Assembly (NCBI GenBank): GCA_022843605.1
Contig: JALHNI010000052.1
Span: 1 to 39,332, forward strand
Length of the DNA: 39,332 nucleotides
Direction: 5' to 3'
Source: Bryobacter sp.
GTDB taxonomy: Bacteria > Acidobacteriota > Terriglobia > Bryobacterales > Bryobacteraceae
The translations under genes were made by a program, and so were the position numbers. Of this stretch, positions 26,938-34,389 are shown in pieces. Each line of letters starts with the position of its first letter. Positions within the stretch are counted from its first letter, which is position 1. The notes below the pieces were generated by a model. That model ran no database searches, had not been told where the DNA came from, and saw nothing but the letters and a program-made list of their open reading frames with translations.

Positions 26938-27819
26938 CTATTGCTTTACCTCTTCTGCGGACTCAGCTTTAGGGACAAAGAAGAGACGCTGGCTTGCTTC
27001 GGTGGTTTCGGTGAGCCAAGCCGGTCCGTCACCTAATGTAACGAGGCGTAACGTGCCAGCCGTGCCCAGGCGTTCGATATGGTCGACCACGCAGTGACAG
27101 GACGCCTCGCTCAATTGCACGCCTTCGGCGTCGAACCAAACCAGCTTTCCGCCGGCCCGGTCGATCGCCAGAATACGGCCCGTCGCCGGGCTCTCCAGTA
27201 CCGGGGCTTCCAGCGGCTGGGCGAAGTGGTTAGCACCAATGACTAAGTCGGTTCCGTCGGTGAAAACCGGCGTGTTGCTACGTGCCAAAAAGGTGAATCC
27301 GGCGGTCTTGCGTCCCAGTACGCTTGATCCTTGTGCCGTGCGGAGCAGTAACTCCTCGCCGGCGATGGCGAGGATGCTTGAGCCGTCATCGCTGATGGCG
27401 TAGGCATCGGCGGCGAAAGCTACTTCTTCAAGTAACTCGAAGCTGCGGCCCTGTTGCCGGTAAGTGCGTACCTGGCCACTTTGGGTATCGAGCAAGAGTA
27501 GGGCTGTGCCGCTGGGGCTCCAGGCTTTCAGGTCCGCCCGGGTGGCGCCCGTCAGGGGCGTGCGTTGAGCCGTCGCAAGGTCGACGATGACCGGGAGTCC
27601 GTTTTCGAGAGCGACCGCGCGCTGCCCGCTCGGACTCACGGAGATCCCGGTTACCTCTTCGGGCCAAGCTACGACCGGGCCGAGCCGGGCGGCTCCGGCG
27701 ACGCCGTAAATGGCTTGCAGCGAACGGCCATCGGAAGTTGGCGACCAGCCCAGTGTGGGTCCGGTCATCTCCTGCGCGAGGGCCGCGATGGGAAGTAGGG
27801 CAAGAAAAGTTCGTTTCAC
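26938..27819 (-). CDS. Exported beta-propeller-like protein
   Basis: A 293-residue protein beginning at GTG 27819 (no ATG nearby), with signal peptide MKRTFLALLPIAALAQ. It is made of WD40/TolB-like strands: ITGISVSPSGQRAVALENG-type blades, AWSPSGTALLLLD, AISDDGSSILAIAG and LVWFDAEG. About five to six blades can be counted. It may be a periplasmic or surface scaffold. It lies between the Ig-like membrane protein gene (27 bases upstream) and the Ig-repeat gene, in one operon. I cannot give a specific function. Confidence 0.7.
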   Translation of the reverse strand: MKRTFLALLPIAALAQEMTGPTLGWSPTSDGRSLQAIYGVAGAARLGPVVAWPEEVTGISVSPSGQRAVALENGLPVIVDLATAQRTPLTGATRADLKAWSPSGTALLLLDTQSGQVRTYRQQGRSFELLEEVAFAADAYAISDDGSSILAIAGEELLLRTAQGSSVLGRKTAGFTFLARSNTPVFTDGTDLVIGANHFAQPLEAPVLESPATGRILAIDRAGGKLVWFDAEGVQLSEASCHCVVDHIERLGTAGTLRLVTLGDGPAWLTETTEASQRLFFVPKAESAEEVKQ

Positions 27820-27846
27820 GGTGTATGTCCTCGAGAGTCGGCGGTG

Positions 27847-28452
27847 CTAGCGGGGCGGCCCGACAACGGGTGTGCCGGGGGAGAGTACGGTGGGTCGCGA
27901 AGGCGTCGAGCCGCCACTGCTGCTGCCACCACCCCCTCCGCCTCCGGCGCCCAGAGCCACGCCGATTCCGGCGGCGGCCCCCGCCGCGATGATCAAGCCG
28001 ATCATCCCGGCCGAAAGTCCGGCGGCGGCGGCGAGAGCGTTGGTCTGGCTGAGAATGGCGCTAGCGGAACGGAAGCCCTCTTTGGTCGCGGTGACTTTGA
28101 TCTCAAACTTTCCGGCTGTCTGGTTTGGTTTGAGTCCGCGAACGACGGCGCGGCCCTCTTCGTTGGTCAGGATGGTGATGTTGTTCGCGCCGTTCGAGAA
28201 AACGGCGCTGGCGCCGTTGTTAGGAGCGAAGAACGTGACGGCGGCACCGGCCACTGGTTTACGGTTCTCATCTTCCACTTGGACGATGGCTTCACGGCTC
28301 AGACGCTGCCGGACGTTGACAATCGCGTTGTCGCCCTCAAGAATAGTGATGCTCAAGCCGGGCCCCGTCGCCGGTGGATCCTGAGCGGGCATTGACGCTT
28401 CCAGGGTCAGCGCGGCCATGACGATTGCCAGGCCCTGCAAATGATTCCGCAT
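27847..28452 (-). CDS. Exported Ig-like (Big_1-type) protein with membrane anchor and Gly-rich tail
   Basis: A 201-residue protein with signal peptide (LAIVMAALTLEASMPAQ), a single Ig-like domain (residues 32-128; IVQVEDENRKPVAGAAVTFF and GRAVVRGLKPNQTAGKFEI are typical of Big_1/invasin-like or carboxypeptidase-regulatory folds), then a hydrophobic segment at 138-169 and a Gly/Ser/Pro tail. GGAGGAG precedes ATG 28452. It opens the minus-strand operon that ends with DUF4230 and is divergent from the ubiquitin-like cassette. A function in the cell surface is inferred. Confidence 0.75.
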   Translation of the reverse strand: MRNHLQGLAIVMAALTLEASMPAQDPPATGPGLSITILEGDNAIVNVRQRLSREAIVQVEDENRKPVAGAAVTFFAPNNGASAVFSNGANNITILTNEEGRAVVRGLKPNQTAGKFEIKVTATKEGFRSASAILSQTNALAAAAGLSAGMIGLIIAAGAAAGIGVALGAGGGGGGGSSSGGSTPSRPTVLSPGTPVVGPPR

Positions 28453-28525
28453 GCAACTCCTCCAGGTAACTTGCCCTTCCCGAACAAGCTTTCTTCGTCA
28501 TGATAAACGCAATTCGTAAATAAAA
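28453..28525. promoter_or_regulatory. Divergent intergenic region
   Basis: A 73-base gap separates the surface-protein operon (minus) from the ubiquitin-like cassette (plus). It is richer in A and T than its surroundings in its right half. Promoters for both operons must be here or inside the neighbouring genes, but I could not assign -35/-10 boxes with certainty. Confidence 0.35.
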
Positions 28526-29485
28526 ATGAAAAAAGAAATGGGAGTACTAGGCGCCGTGGTGGTAGGGGCTGGGGCGCTTGGAAACGAGGTCGTCTGGAAT
28601 CTGGGACAGCGCGGGATCGCAGACGTGTTGTGTGTCGATCCCGATGTTGTGGAAAAGTCGAATCTGGGGCTGGCGCGAATGTTCGATTCGTTCCAGGTCG
28701 GCCAGGCGAAGGCTTCGTCTCTGGCCGCAGCGGCGGCGGCACAGTTTCCGGCGACACGCTGGACGGCTTTCGACGGCGAAATTGCTGACCTCGGCTGGGG
28801 CCGCATTGAGGGCCGTGATCTGATCTTCGGCTGCGTCGACCGCGATTCGGCCCGCCTCGAAGTCGCCCGGATCGCCACCCGGCTCGGCATTCCGGTGGCC
28901 GACGGCGGCCTTGGCCACCGCGGCAGGGTGAGCTATTTCCCCAGCCGGCCGGAAACCGCATGCTTCGGCTGCCGGCTGACGGCGATTCGCCGCCGGGAAT
29001 TGCTGTCGACGTGGCGCAGTCAGGCCTTTCCCTGCGTCGAGCCCACCACGGAGACCTCGCGTGTCAGCACTGTCGAGCAGGTACGTGCCACGGCTGCGAT
29101 GCAAGTGGAGGCCGGACTTGCGGGAGGCGAGGCGATGACCGTTGAGATTCAGGCTGACGGCGTCACGCGGTTCGCCATGCCGGTGAGTGAGGGCTGCCCG
29201 TTCCATGGTCCGCCGCCGCTGCTTGTCCCGTTCTCATCAGGCACAACGCTGGGTTGGGAGTGGCCGATTTGCTTGCGCGCGCGCTGCCAAAGTTGCACCG
29301 CGGAATGGCAGCCTTTGGTGCGCCGGGCCCGCCTGAAAAGGTGCCCAACGTGCGGGGGCGAAAGAATTCTGGCCCTCGAATGCGTTGATGAAATGAGCGC
29401 CGAAGCGGACTGGACGCCCGGGTGTATCGGACTGCCGGAGGACCACCGATATACTGTCAGAGTGAAACAAGGGCCGCAGCGATGA
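28526..29485 (+). CDS. E1-like ubiquitin-activating (ThiF/MoeB fold) protein with zinc ribbon
   Basis: A 319-residue protein of the E1/ThiF superfamily, which adenylates the C-terminus of a ubiquitin-like protein. The nucleotide-binding loop GAGALG is at 14-19. CVDPDVVEKSNLGLARMF follows, with Asp38, Asn46 and Arg51, then Lys62 and FGCVDRDSAR (Asp105), all standard E1 positions. Cys146 and Cys149 (CFGC) form the usual first Cys pair. Cys170 in FPCVEPTTE sits where the catalytic Cys may be. The C-terminal extension has a zinc ribbon, Cys254/257 and Cys273/276. ATG 28526 is used; 28538 is an alternative. The following gene overlaps as ATGA, starting a plus-strand cassette of Ubl, RING-like and E2 genes. 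Confidence 0.9.
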   Translation: MKKEMGVLGAVVVGAGALGNEVVWNLGQRGIADVLCVDPDVVEKSNLGLARMFDSFQVGQAKASSLAAAAAAQFPATRWTAFDGEIADLGWGRIEGRDLIFGCVDRDSARLEVARIATRLGIPVADGGLGHRGRVSYFPSRPETACFGCRLTAIRRRELLSTWRSQAFPCVEPTTETSRVSTVEQVRATAAMQVEAGLAGGEAMTVEIQADGVTRFAMPVSEGCPFHGPPPLLVPFSSGTTLGWEWPICLRARCQSCTAEWQPLVRRARLKRCPTCGGERILALECVDEMSAEADWTPGCIGLPEDHRYTVRVKQGPQR

Positions 29486-30174
29486 ATTCTCGAGCGTGGG
29501 CGACACTCGGCGCGTCGGTCTTTGTCATGGCGCTCGTTCAGTTCTTCTGCACCTTGGGCGGTATCTGGATTGCACTGTGCGCAGCGATCCTTCTGCCGTT
29601 TATCGCGCTCGGTCTCTTGCGCTTTTTTGAAGTGGATCCTGGCCCGGTCTGGATGGTGCTGACTCCGGTGGCGGGAAGTGTTCTGGGGGTGGTGATCTGG
29701 GCGATCGCGCAGCCAAAGGGTGGCGATCCGCTGATCTGGGCCTGTCCGGTCCTGGCGTGGGGCGTCGTCTCCGGCATTGTCTGGTATCGCAACCGGGATG
29801 CCCGGCGTTGTGGGCTCTGCAACGGCGGCTTGGCGGGGGGCATTTCGTTCGACTGCCCGCGTTGCGCCATGGTGGTATGCGAAAACAAGTGCTGGGACTT
29901 CGATAAACTGCGCTGCAAGCTTTGTGTGCAGAATCAGGTGCCCGCGCTTACAGATGACGGACGCTGGTGGGATCGCAACTTTGGTCCGCGCACGCCGCAT
30001 GGCCGCTGCCAGTTGTGCCAGTCCACCGCGACCGACACAGATCTGCGAAACTGTCCCAAGTGCGGTCGGCCGCAGTGCCGTACCTGCTGGGACGACGCCA
30101 ATGGCGCCTGTTCGCGCTGCCAGTGGAAAGTGGAAGATTTGCCGGCCCGGCTGAAAGAGTTTCTGGGCCAGTGA
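29482..30174 (+). CDS. Membrane protein with two RING-like (binuclear treble-clef) Cys modules
   Basis: A 230-residue protein. Residues 8-102 contain four hydrophobic segments. The rest has two cysteine modules with nearly identical spacing: C110-C113, C125-C128, C133-C137, C145-C148; and C176-C179, C191-C194, C199-C202, C210-C213. Both follow C-x2-C-x11-C-x2-C-x4-C-x2/3-C-x7-C-x2-C, the pattern of cross-brace zinc folds such as RING. Bacterial RING-like domains in ubiquitin-like operons are known from comparative genomics. Placed between E1-like and Ubl genes, it is a candidate membrane-bound E3 or scaffold. The ATG overlaps the E1 stop. Enzyme activity is inferred, not shown. Confidence 0.8.
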   Translation: MNSRAWATLGASVFVMALVQFFCTLGGIWIALCAAILLPFIALGLLRFFEVDPGPVWMVLTPVAGSVLGVVIWAIAQPKGGDPLIWACPVLAWGVVSGIVWYRNRDARRCGLCNGGLAGGISFDCPRCAMVVCENKCWDFDKLRCKLCVQNQVPALTDDGRWWDRNFGPRTPHGRCQLCQSTATDTDLRNCPKCGRPQCRTCWDDANGACSRCQWKVEDLPARLKEFLGQ

Positions 30175-30181
30175 GGGGTAA

Positions 30182-30445
30182 ATGATGCCGAAGTATCAGA
30201 TCTATTTCGATACCGTGCAAGGCGAGACGAAGTACAACGTCGACATCGACGAGCCTGAAGTGCTCGATGACGTGCTTCACGAAATCCTGTATGACCTGCG
30301 CGAACGCGGAGACGTTCTGCAGGGCGACGGTGAGCCGCAGGTGATCTGGAACGGCAACTCGCTCGATTTCGGCAAGCCTTTGCCGCCTCAAGGTGTGCGC
30401 GCAAACGACGTGTTGCGCGTCAGCACCATTGCCACCAATGGCTGA
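30182..30445 (+). CDS. Ubiquitin-like beta-grasp protein
   Basis: An 87-residue protein with the beta-grasp pattern: strands in KYQIYFDTV and TKYNVDID, helix VLDDVLHEILYDLRERG, then PQVIWNGNSLDFGKPLPPQGVRANDVLRVSTI. The motif with LPPQGV-x-NDVLRV is like ubiquitin/YukD families (tIp-x-gV-x-dgd-x-l-x). The C-terminus is ATNG, ending in a single exposed Gly, as needed for E1 adenylation without processing. GAGG lies 5 to 8 bases before the ATG pair 30182/30185. Its end overlaps the E2 start by eight bases. With E1 and E2 neighbours, conjugation to targets is likely. Confidence 0.82.
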   Translation: MMPKYQIYFDTVQGETKYNVDIDEPEVLDDVLHEILYDLRERGDVLQGDGEPQVIWNGNSLDFGKPLPPQGVRANDVLRVSTIATNG

Positions 30446-30935
30446 GCCGCTGCGCGAGCGGCGGATCCGCAATGAGGCGGAGATGTTGCGTCAATTGGCG
30501 GACCTAAACCCGGAGTCTCTGCAGGTTCTGGAGATGACGGCCGATCAGTTCCGGATGCGGTTCAGCACACCGGCGCATGGCTCACCTCAGCACACGCTGA
30601 CGTTCGTCTTCGCACCTTATTATCCGGCGGTGCCGATTGAGGCTTACCTCGAGAGTCCGGTGCGCCATCCGAATGTGCATCCTGAGAATGGCTTCATCTG
30701 CCTTTGGGACAAGCACTCGGCGGGGGATACCGTCGTCGAGGCATTGCGACAAACGCAGCGGGTGCTGTCGGGAGAGTTATGGAACGCCCAGGCGGACCAC
30801 CTGATGCAGCCCGAGGCCATTGACGTGGTACCTCTGCCCTATGAGCCGATCCGACTGCCGGAAGAGTACCTGCTGGAGCGTGAGCAGCGCGGCTTTCCGG
30901 GCGTCAAGCGAATGCGCTTAACGGAAGTAGAATAA
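30438..30935 (+). CDS. E2-like ubiquitin-conjugating (UBC-fold) protein
   Basis: A 165-residue protein with clear E2 character: FVFAPYYPAVPIEAYLES gives the UBC beta strands and YP-x-x-P motif. Next comes HPN at 77-79 and, nine residues later, Cys88 in GFICLWD, the distance of classic E2 enzymes (HPN...C). The N-terminal helix RRIRNEAEMLRQLADLNP and the C-terminal helices are also consistent. It should accept a ubiquitin-like protein as thioester on Cys88 and pass it to a target or E3. The ATG at 30438 is in the last codons of the Ubl gene, so synthesis is coupled. Confidence 0.9.
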   Translation: MAEPLRERRIRNEAEMLRQLADLNPESLQVLEMTADQFRMRFSTPAHGSPQHTLTFVFAPYYPAVPIEAYLESPVRHPNVHPENGFICLWDKHSAGDTVVEALRQTQRVLSGELWNAQADHLMQPEAIDVVPLPYEPIRLPEEYLLEREQRGFPGVKRMRLTEVE

Positions 30936-30938
30936 AGC

Positions 30939-32753
30939 GTGTCTTCGGTTCGCAATGCGGTTCGCGCCGCACTTCATCAACTGATCGGCGACAAATACGA
31001 GGTCCTGGAATGGATCGGGGGCGGGGGCATGGCCGAGGTCTTTCTGGCCCGGCACCGCGCGCACGGCGGACTGGTCGCCGTGAAAGTACTAGCCGATTCA
31101 CTGTCGAACGAGCCGCGAATCGTGGCCCGATTTCGGGAAGAGGCGCGCACCGCCGCCACGCTGCAGGGGCACCCCAACATTGTCGCCATCATCGATATCG
31201 GCGAAGGCAGCGGGCTGCACTACCTGATCATGCCCTACGTCGATGGCGAGGACTTGAACCGCTATATCGAGCAGCAGGGACGCCTGACGAACGCCGAGAC
31301 CGTGTACCTTGGGCGTCAGATTGCCGAAGCGCTGGTCTGGGCCGCCGATCGCGGCGTGGTTCATCGGGACCTGAAGCCGTCGAACGTCAGGCTCGACCGC
31401 AGCGGGCGGGCCATGGTGCTCGACTTCGGCATTTCGAAGGCCACCGACATTCCCACTGGACTGACCACACGCGGCGAGACTCTGGGCACGCCGTATTACA
31501 TGTCGCCGGAGCAGATTCTGGGCGAGACGTGTGACGCGCGCAGCGATCTGTACTCGTTCGGCATCATTCTTTTCGAACTGCTGTCGGGGCGAAAGCCCTT
31601 CCTGGGCGACAATCTGCGGATCATCGAATTGGGCCATCTGGAAAAGCTGCCGCCGGCCCTGGCGACGATCGTTCCGGACGTCGACCCGGTGCTCGAGCAA
31701 CTCGTGAACCGCCTGCTCGAAAAGGACCGGGACAAGCGGCCGTCGTCTCCGCGAGAGGTCGTTGAGATTTTGCGTACGCTCGGCGTCGGTCAGCCACCGC
31801 GTCCATTGGAGCAGGCTCCAGCAAAGGCGGCCCCGGCGCCCGCTTCGACGTATGAAGAGCCAACCCCGGCCGCGCCACGTACCCCATCGCAACCCAGCAC
31901 CCCAGCGCCGATGCCGCCCGAGCCTCCCATACGGGGCGGGGGATTGCCGAAATGGCTCCTGCCGTCCTTAGCGGGTGTGGTTCTCCTGGCGGGCGGCGGC
32001 TATTGGCTCACCACCCGCGAGCCGGAGCCTGTCAAAGAAACGGCGAAGACCACGTCTACCCAGTCGCCCACTACTTACCCCGAGACGATCAACGACGCCA
32101 ACGGTGCGTTGTTCCTGGTTCCGGCGGGCCGATTTATCTTCGGGGACGATTCGGCCGATTCGCCGAACCCCTGGCGCGAGATGGAGTTGCCGGACTACTA
32201 CGTTGAGGCGACCGAAGTCTCGAACGAGCAGTACGGCCGTTTTGTGCGGGCAACCGGGCGTCGGCCGCCGCCGAATCCGGAGTTCGCGAAGTCGCCGCGG
32301 CTGCCGGTGACCGAAGTGACGCTTGAGGACGCCAAAGCTTACTGTGCCTGGGCCGGGGGAAGGCGGGTGCCGACCGAACAGGAGTGGGAAAAGGCGGCGC
32401 GAGGCCGCCACGGACACGTCTATCCCTGGGGCAATGACCCGATGCCGCATCCCGGTCAACTCGTCGCCGTGGACGATTTGCCGGAGCGTCAAAGCCCTTT
32501 TCGCGCCCTCAATATGGCGGGCAATGTCTTCGAATGGACCCTCTCGCCGTTCCCGGTGACGGATCGGGAAGTCGATGATATGACGAAGCTTTTGGGCGGC
32601 ACGCCCGTCTCGCGGGATTGGGCTAATATTAAGGGCGGTAGCTTTATGCTAAAAGACGATCGATTTTTCCGTTTGTATATGCGGAGGGGATGGCCGGTCA
32701 ATCAGGCTTCGCCGTTGATCGGTATCCGATGCGTGAAGGATGCAAAACAATAG
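30939..32753 (+). CDS. Transmembrane Ser/Thr kinase fused to a formylglycine-generating-enzyme-like domain
   Basis: A 604-residue protein. The kinase domain (20-280) is intact: glycine loop 27-32, Lys49 in VAVKVL, HRDLKPSN (142-149), DFG 162-164 and GTPYYMSPEQ. A Pro-rich linker (285-335) and one membrane helix (339-358) follow, then a periplasmic FGE-sulfatase (SUMF1-like) domain at about 390-601 (PAGRFIFGDD; ATEVSNEQYGRF; RRVPTEQEWEKAARG; NMAGNVFEWT; KGGSFML). The two Cys that make formylglycine-generating enzymes active are absent, so this part is probably a sensor or binding domain. GTG 30939 is three bases past the E2 stop. PpkA-type kinases control type VI secretion, which fits the neighbours. 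Confidence 0.92.
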   Translation: MSSVRNAVRAALHQLIGDKYEVLEWIGGGGMAEVFLARHRAHGGLVAVKVLADSLSNEPRIVARFREEARTAATLQGHPNIVAIIDIGEGSGLHYLIMPYVDGEDLNRYIEQQGRLTNAETVYLGRQIAEALVWAADRGVVHRDLKPSNVRLDRSGRAMVLDFGISKATDIPTGLTTRGETLGTPYYMSPEQILGETCDARSDLYSFGIILFELLSGRKPFLGDNLRIIELGHLEKLPPALATIVPDVDPVLEQLVNRLLEKDRDKRPSSPREVVEILRTLGVGQPPRPLEQAPAKAAPAPASTYEEPTPAAPRTPSQPSTPAPMPPEPPIRGGGLPKWLLPSLAGVVLLAGGGYWLTTREPEPVKETAKTTSTQSPTTYPETINDANGALFLVPAGRFIFGDDSADSPNPWREMELPDYYVEATEVSNEQYGRFVRATGRRPPPNPEFAKSPRLPVTEVTLEDAKAYCAWAGGRRVPTEQEWEKAARGRHGHVYPWGNDPMPHPGQLVAVDDLPERQSPFRALNMAGNVFEWTLSPFPVTDREVDDMTKLLGGTPVSRDWANIKGGSFMLKDDRFFRLYMRRGWPVNQASPLIGIRCVKDAKQ

Positions 32754-33648
32754 CCAGTTGCGTTGGATGCGCGTAGGGTTAGTGGCGGGACTGATCGTTC
32801 GACAGTTCGCCGGCGCGCAGGAGCCCGAAATCAACGCTCGGGACGTATTCTACTCGGCGGCGGATATGATGGGGGCCAAAGCGCGCCCGTCCACTCCGGC
32901 GAAAAAATCGACTCCAGGGCCGGTTGCGTCCAGCCCTAAGAAATCTGGGCCGAAGCTGCCCGGCTCTAGCAAGCCCGAACCGGCGCACGTGGTAGCGGTA
33001 TCGGTGCCCAAAGACCCCGAAAGCCACTTTCTGAACGTCAGCAATGAGGCGCGTCCGCTGGGGCTGCGTTACAGCATCCTGAAGCAGACGGGCACGGCGC
33101 TGGCCGAGGTCCGGCCGGATACGGTGTTTCGCGCGGGCGATGCGATCCGCCTGAGCGTGATGAGCAACCAGAAGGGCTACCTGTACGTGATCTCGCGCGG
33201 CTCAAGCGGCATCTGGACGCCGTTGTTCCCGCACCCCGAAAGCTCGCAGAAGTCGAATGAGATCGTTGCCGGCCGGAAGTATCAGGTGCCCGGCGGAGAA
33301 GGGGAATTCTTCACCTTCGATGCGCAGGCGGGCAAGGAGCAGATCTTCATCTTGCTGGCGCAACAGCCGGTGGAGGATCTCGATACGCTGATCTCGACGA
33401 TCTCCTCGCCGCCATCCGCGCCACCGACCACATCGCCGGCGATGCCCTCGGTGCTGAAGGCCGACAACCGGCTCAGCGATTCGGTGATCGACCGGCTGCG
33501 AGGTGAACTGCAGGCACGCGATCTGGTCTTTACGCGAGTGGACAAGGAGCCGGCGGCGCAGGAAACGGCGGTCTACGTCGTTAAGCCCAGTCCGGGGCCG
33601 GGCGCGAAGAATCGCGTCATGGTCGATCTCGCTCTCAACCATCAGTAG
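32740..33648 (+). CDS. Exported DUF4384 protein A
   Basis: A 302-residue protein with a signal sequence (VGLVAGLIVRQFAGAQ), a Pro/Lys/Ser-rich linker (45-85) and a DUF4384 domain (about 100-215): LRYSILKQTG, FRAGDAIRLSVMSNQKGYLYVISRGSSG, TPLFPHPE. The C-terminal part is helical. DUF4384 is often linked to kinases and caspase-like proteins; its role is not known, though it resembles a periplasmic binding domain. The start overlaps the kinase gene by 14 bases; ATG 32767 would be a shorter alternative. It is paralogous to the next gene. Confidence 0.78.
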   Translation: MQNNSQLRWMRVGLVAGLIVRQFAGAQEPEINARDVFYSAADMMGAKARPSTPAKKSTPGPVASSPKKSGPKLPGSSKPEPAHVVAVSVPKDPESHFLNVSNEARPLGLRYSILKQTGTALAEVRPDTVFRAGDAIRLSVMSNQKGYLYVISRGSSGIWTPLFPHPESSQKSNEIVAGRKYQVPGGEGEFFTFDAQAGKEQIFILLAQQPVEDLDTLISTISSPPSAPPTTSPAMPSVLKADNRLSDSVIDRLRGELQARDLVFTRVDKEPAAQETAVYVVKPSPGPGAKNRVMVDLALNHQ

Positions 33649-33674
33649 TCTCCGGATTTAACAAAGGAACGACC

Positions 33675-34379
33675 ATGAACCTCGCCTTCGCATGGCTATT
33701 GGCTCTTCTGGCGCAGAGTTCGGACTCGCGTCCGTTGACGACCACGAAGAGTGTCGAATTGAAGCGCCCCGCCGTGGTGCGCAAGATCTCCATCACCGTT
33801 GAGCGGAAAACCGGCAACAAAGTGGAGCGCATGGATCCCGCGCACGTCTTTGATTCCGGCGAACTGGTCCGGTTTCGTTTTCAGGCGAACTTCCCCGGCT
33901 ACCTGTACGTGATGAATCATTCGACGTCGGGGCAGGATGTGCTGCTTTTTCCCAAGGAAGAGACGGGCGTCGACAACCGGATCGATAAGGATCGTGAGTA
34001 TTTGATGCCGATGACGGAAAGCGGCTGGTTCAAGATGGAGGGTCCGGCGGGGCATGAAGTGACGTACTGGGTGGTGAGCCCGGTGAAGCTGGGTGGACGT
34101 CCAAGTGCGGCTGGATCGGAGACGCCGCCACCTCCGGCGACCAGCATGATTCCGCGTTGCGACGACTCGATTTTCCAGGCGCGCGGCGATTGCGTGGATG
34201 TGACGGCGGGTCCGCAGCCGCTGAAGAGTCGCGATGAGATTCCGGAGCGGTTGGCGGGTCTGGTGGGGGCCAATCCGCGGGAGTTGACCGTCACCAAGAA
34301 CGGAATGGCAACTTCGGTGTTGGTGCCGGCCGGTAGCACTGAGCCCCTGATTTATACGTTCCGTTTGGCGCACAAGTAG
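33675..34379 (+). CDS. Exported DUF4384 protein B
   Basis: A 234-residue protein with a signal peptide (LAFAWLLALLAQ) and a DUF4384 domain: RKISITVERKTG, FDSGELVRFRFQANFPGYLYVMNH and VLLFPKEETG. A C-terminal part contains a Cys pair (RCDDSIFQARGDCVD) and ends VPAGSTEPLIYTFRLAHK. AAAGGAA stands a few bases before ATG 33675. It is the second such protein in this operon, and both share the GYLYV-x(9-12)-LFP core. Surface or periplasmic accessory role inferred. Confidence 0.76.
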   Translation: MNLAFAWLLALLAQSSDSRPLTTTKSVELKRPAVVRKISITVERKTGNKVERMDPAHVFDSGELVRFRFQANFPGYLYVMNHSTSGQDVLLFPKEETGVDNRIDKDREYLMPMTESGWFKMEGPAGHEVTYWVVSPVKLGGRPSAAGSETPPPPATSMIPRCDDSIFQARGDCVDVTAGPQPLKSRDEIPERLAGLVGANPRELTVTKNGMATSVLVPAGSTEPLIYTFRLAHK

Positions 34380-34389
34380 GAGGCTGGCC

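Noticed and set aside
29149..30000. 283-codon minus-strand frame over E1-like and RING-like genes
   Set aside because: Shadow of the Cys-rich and E1 coding frames; no domain and no start context.
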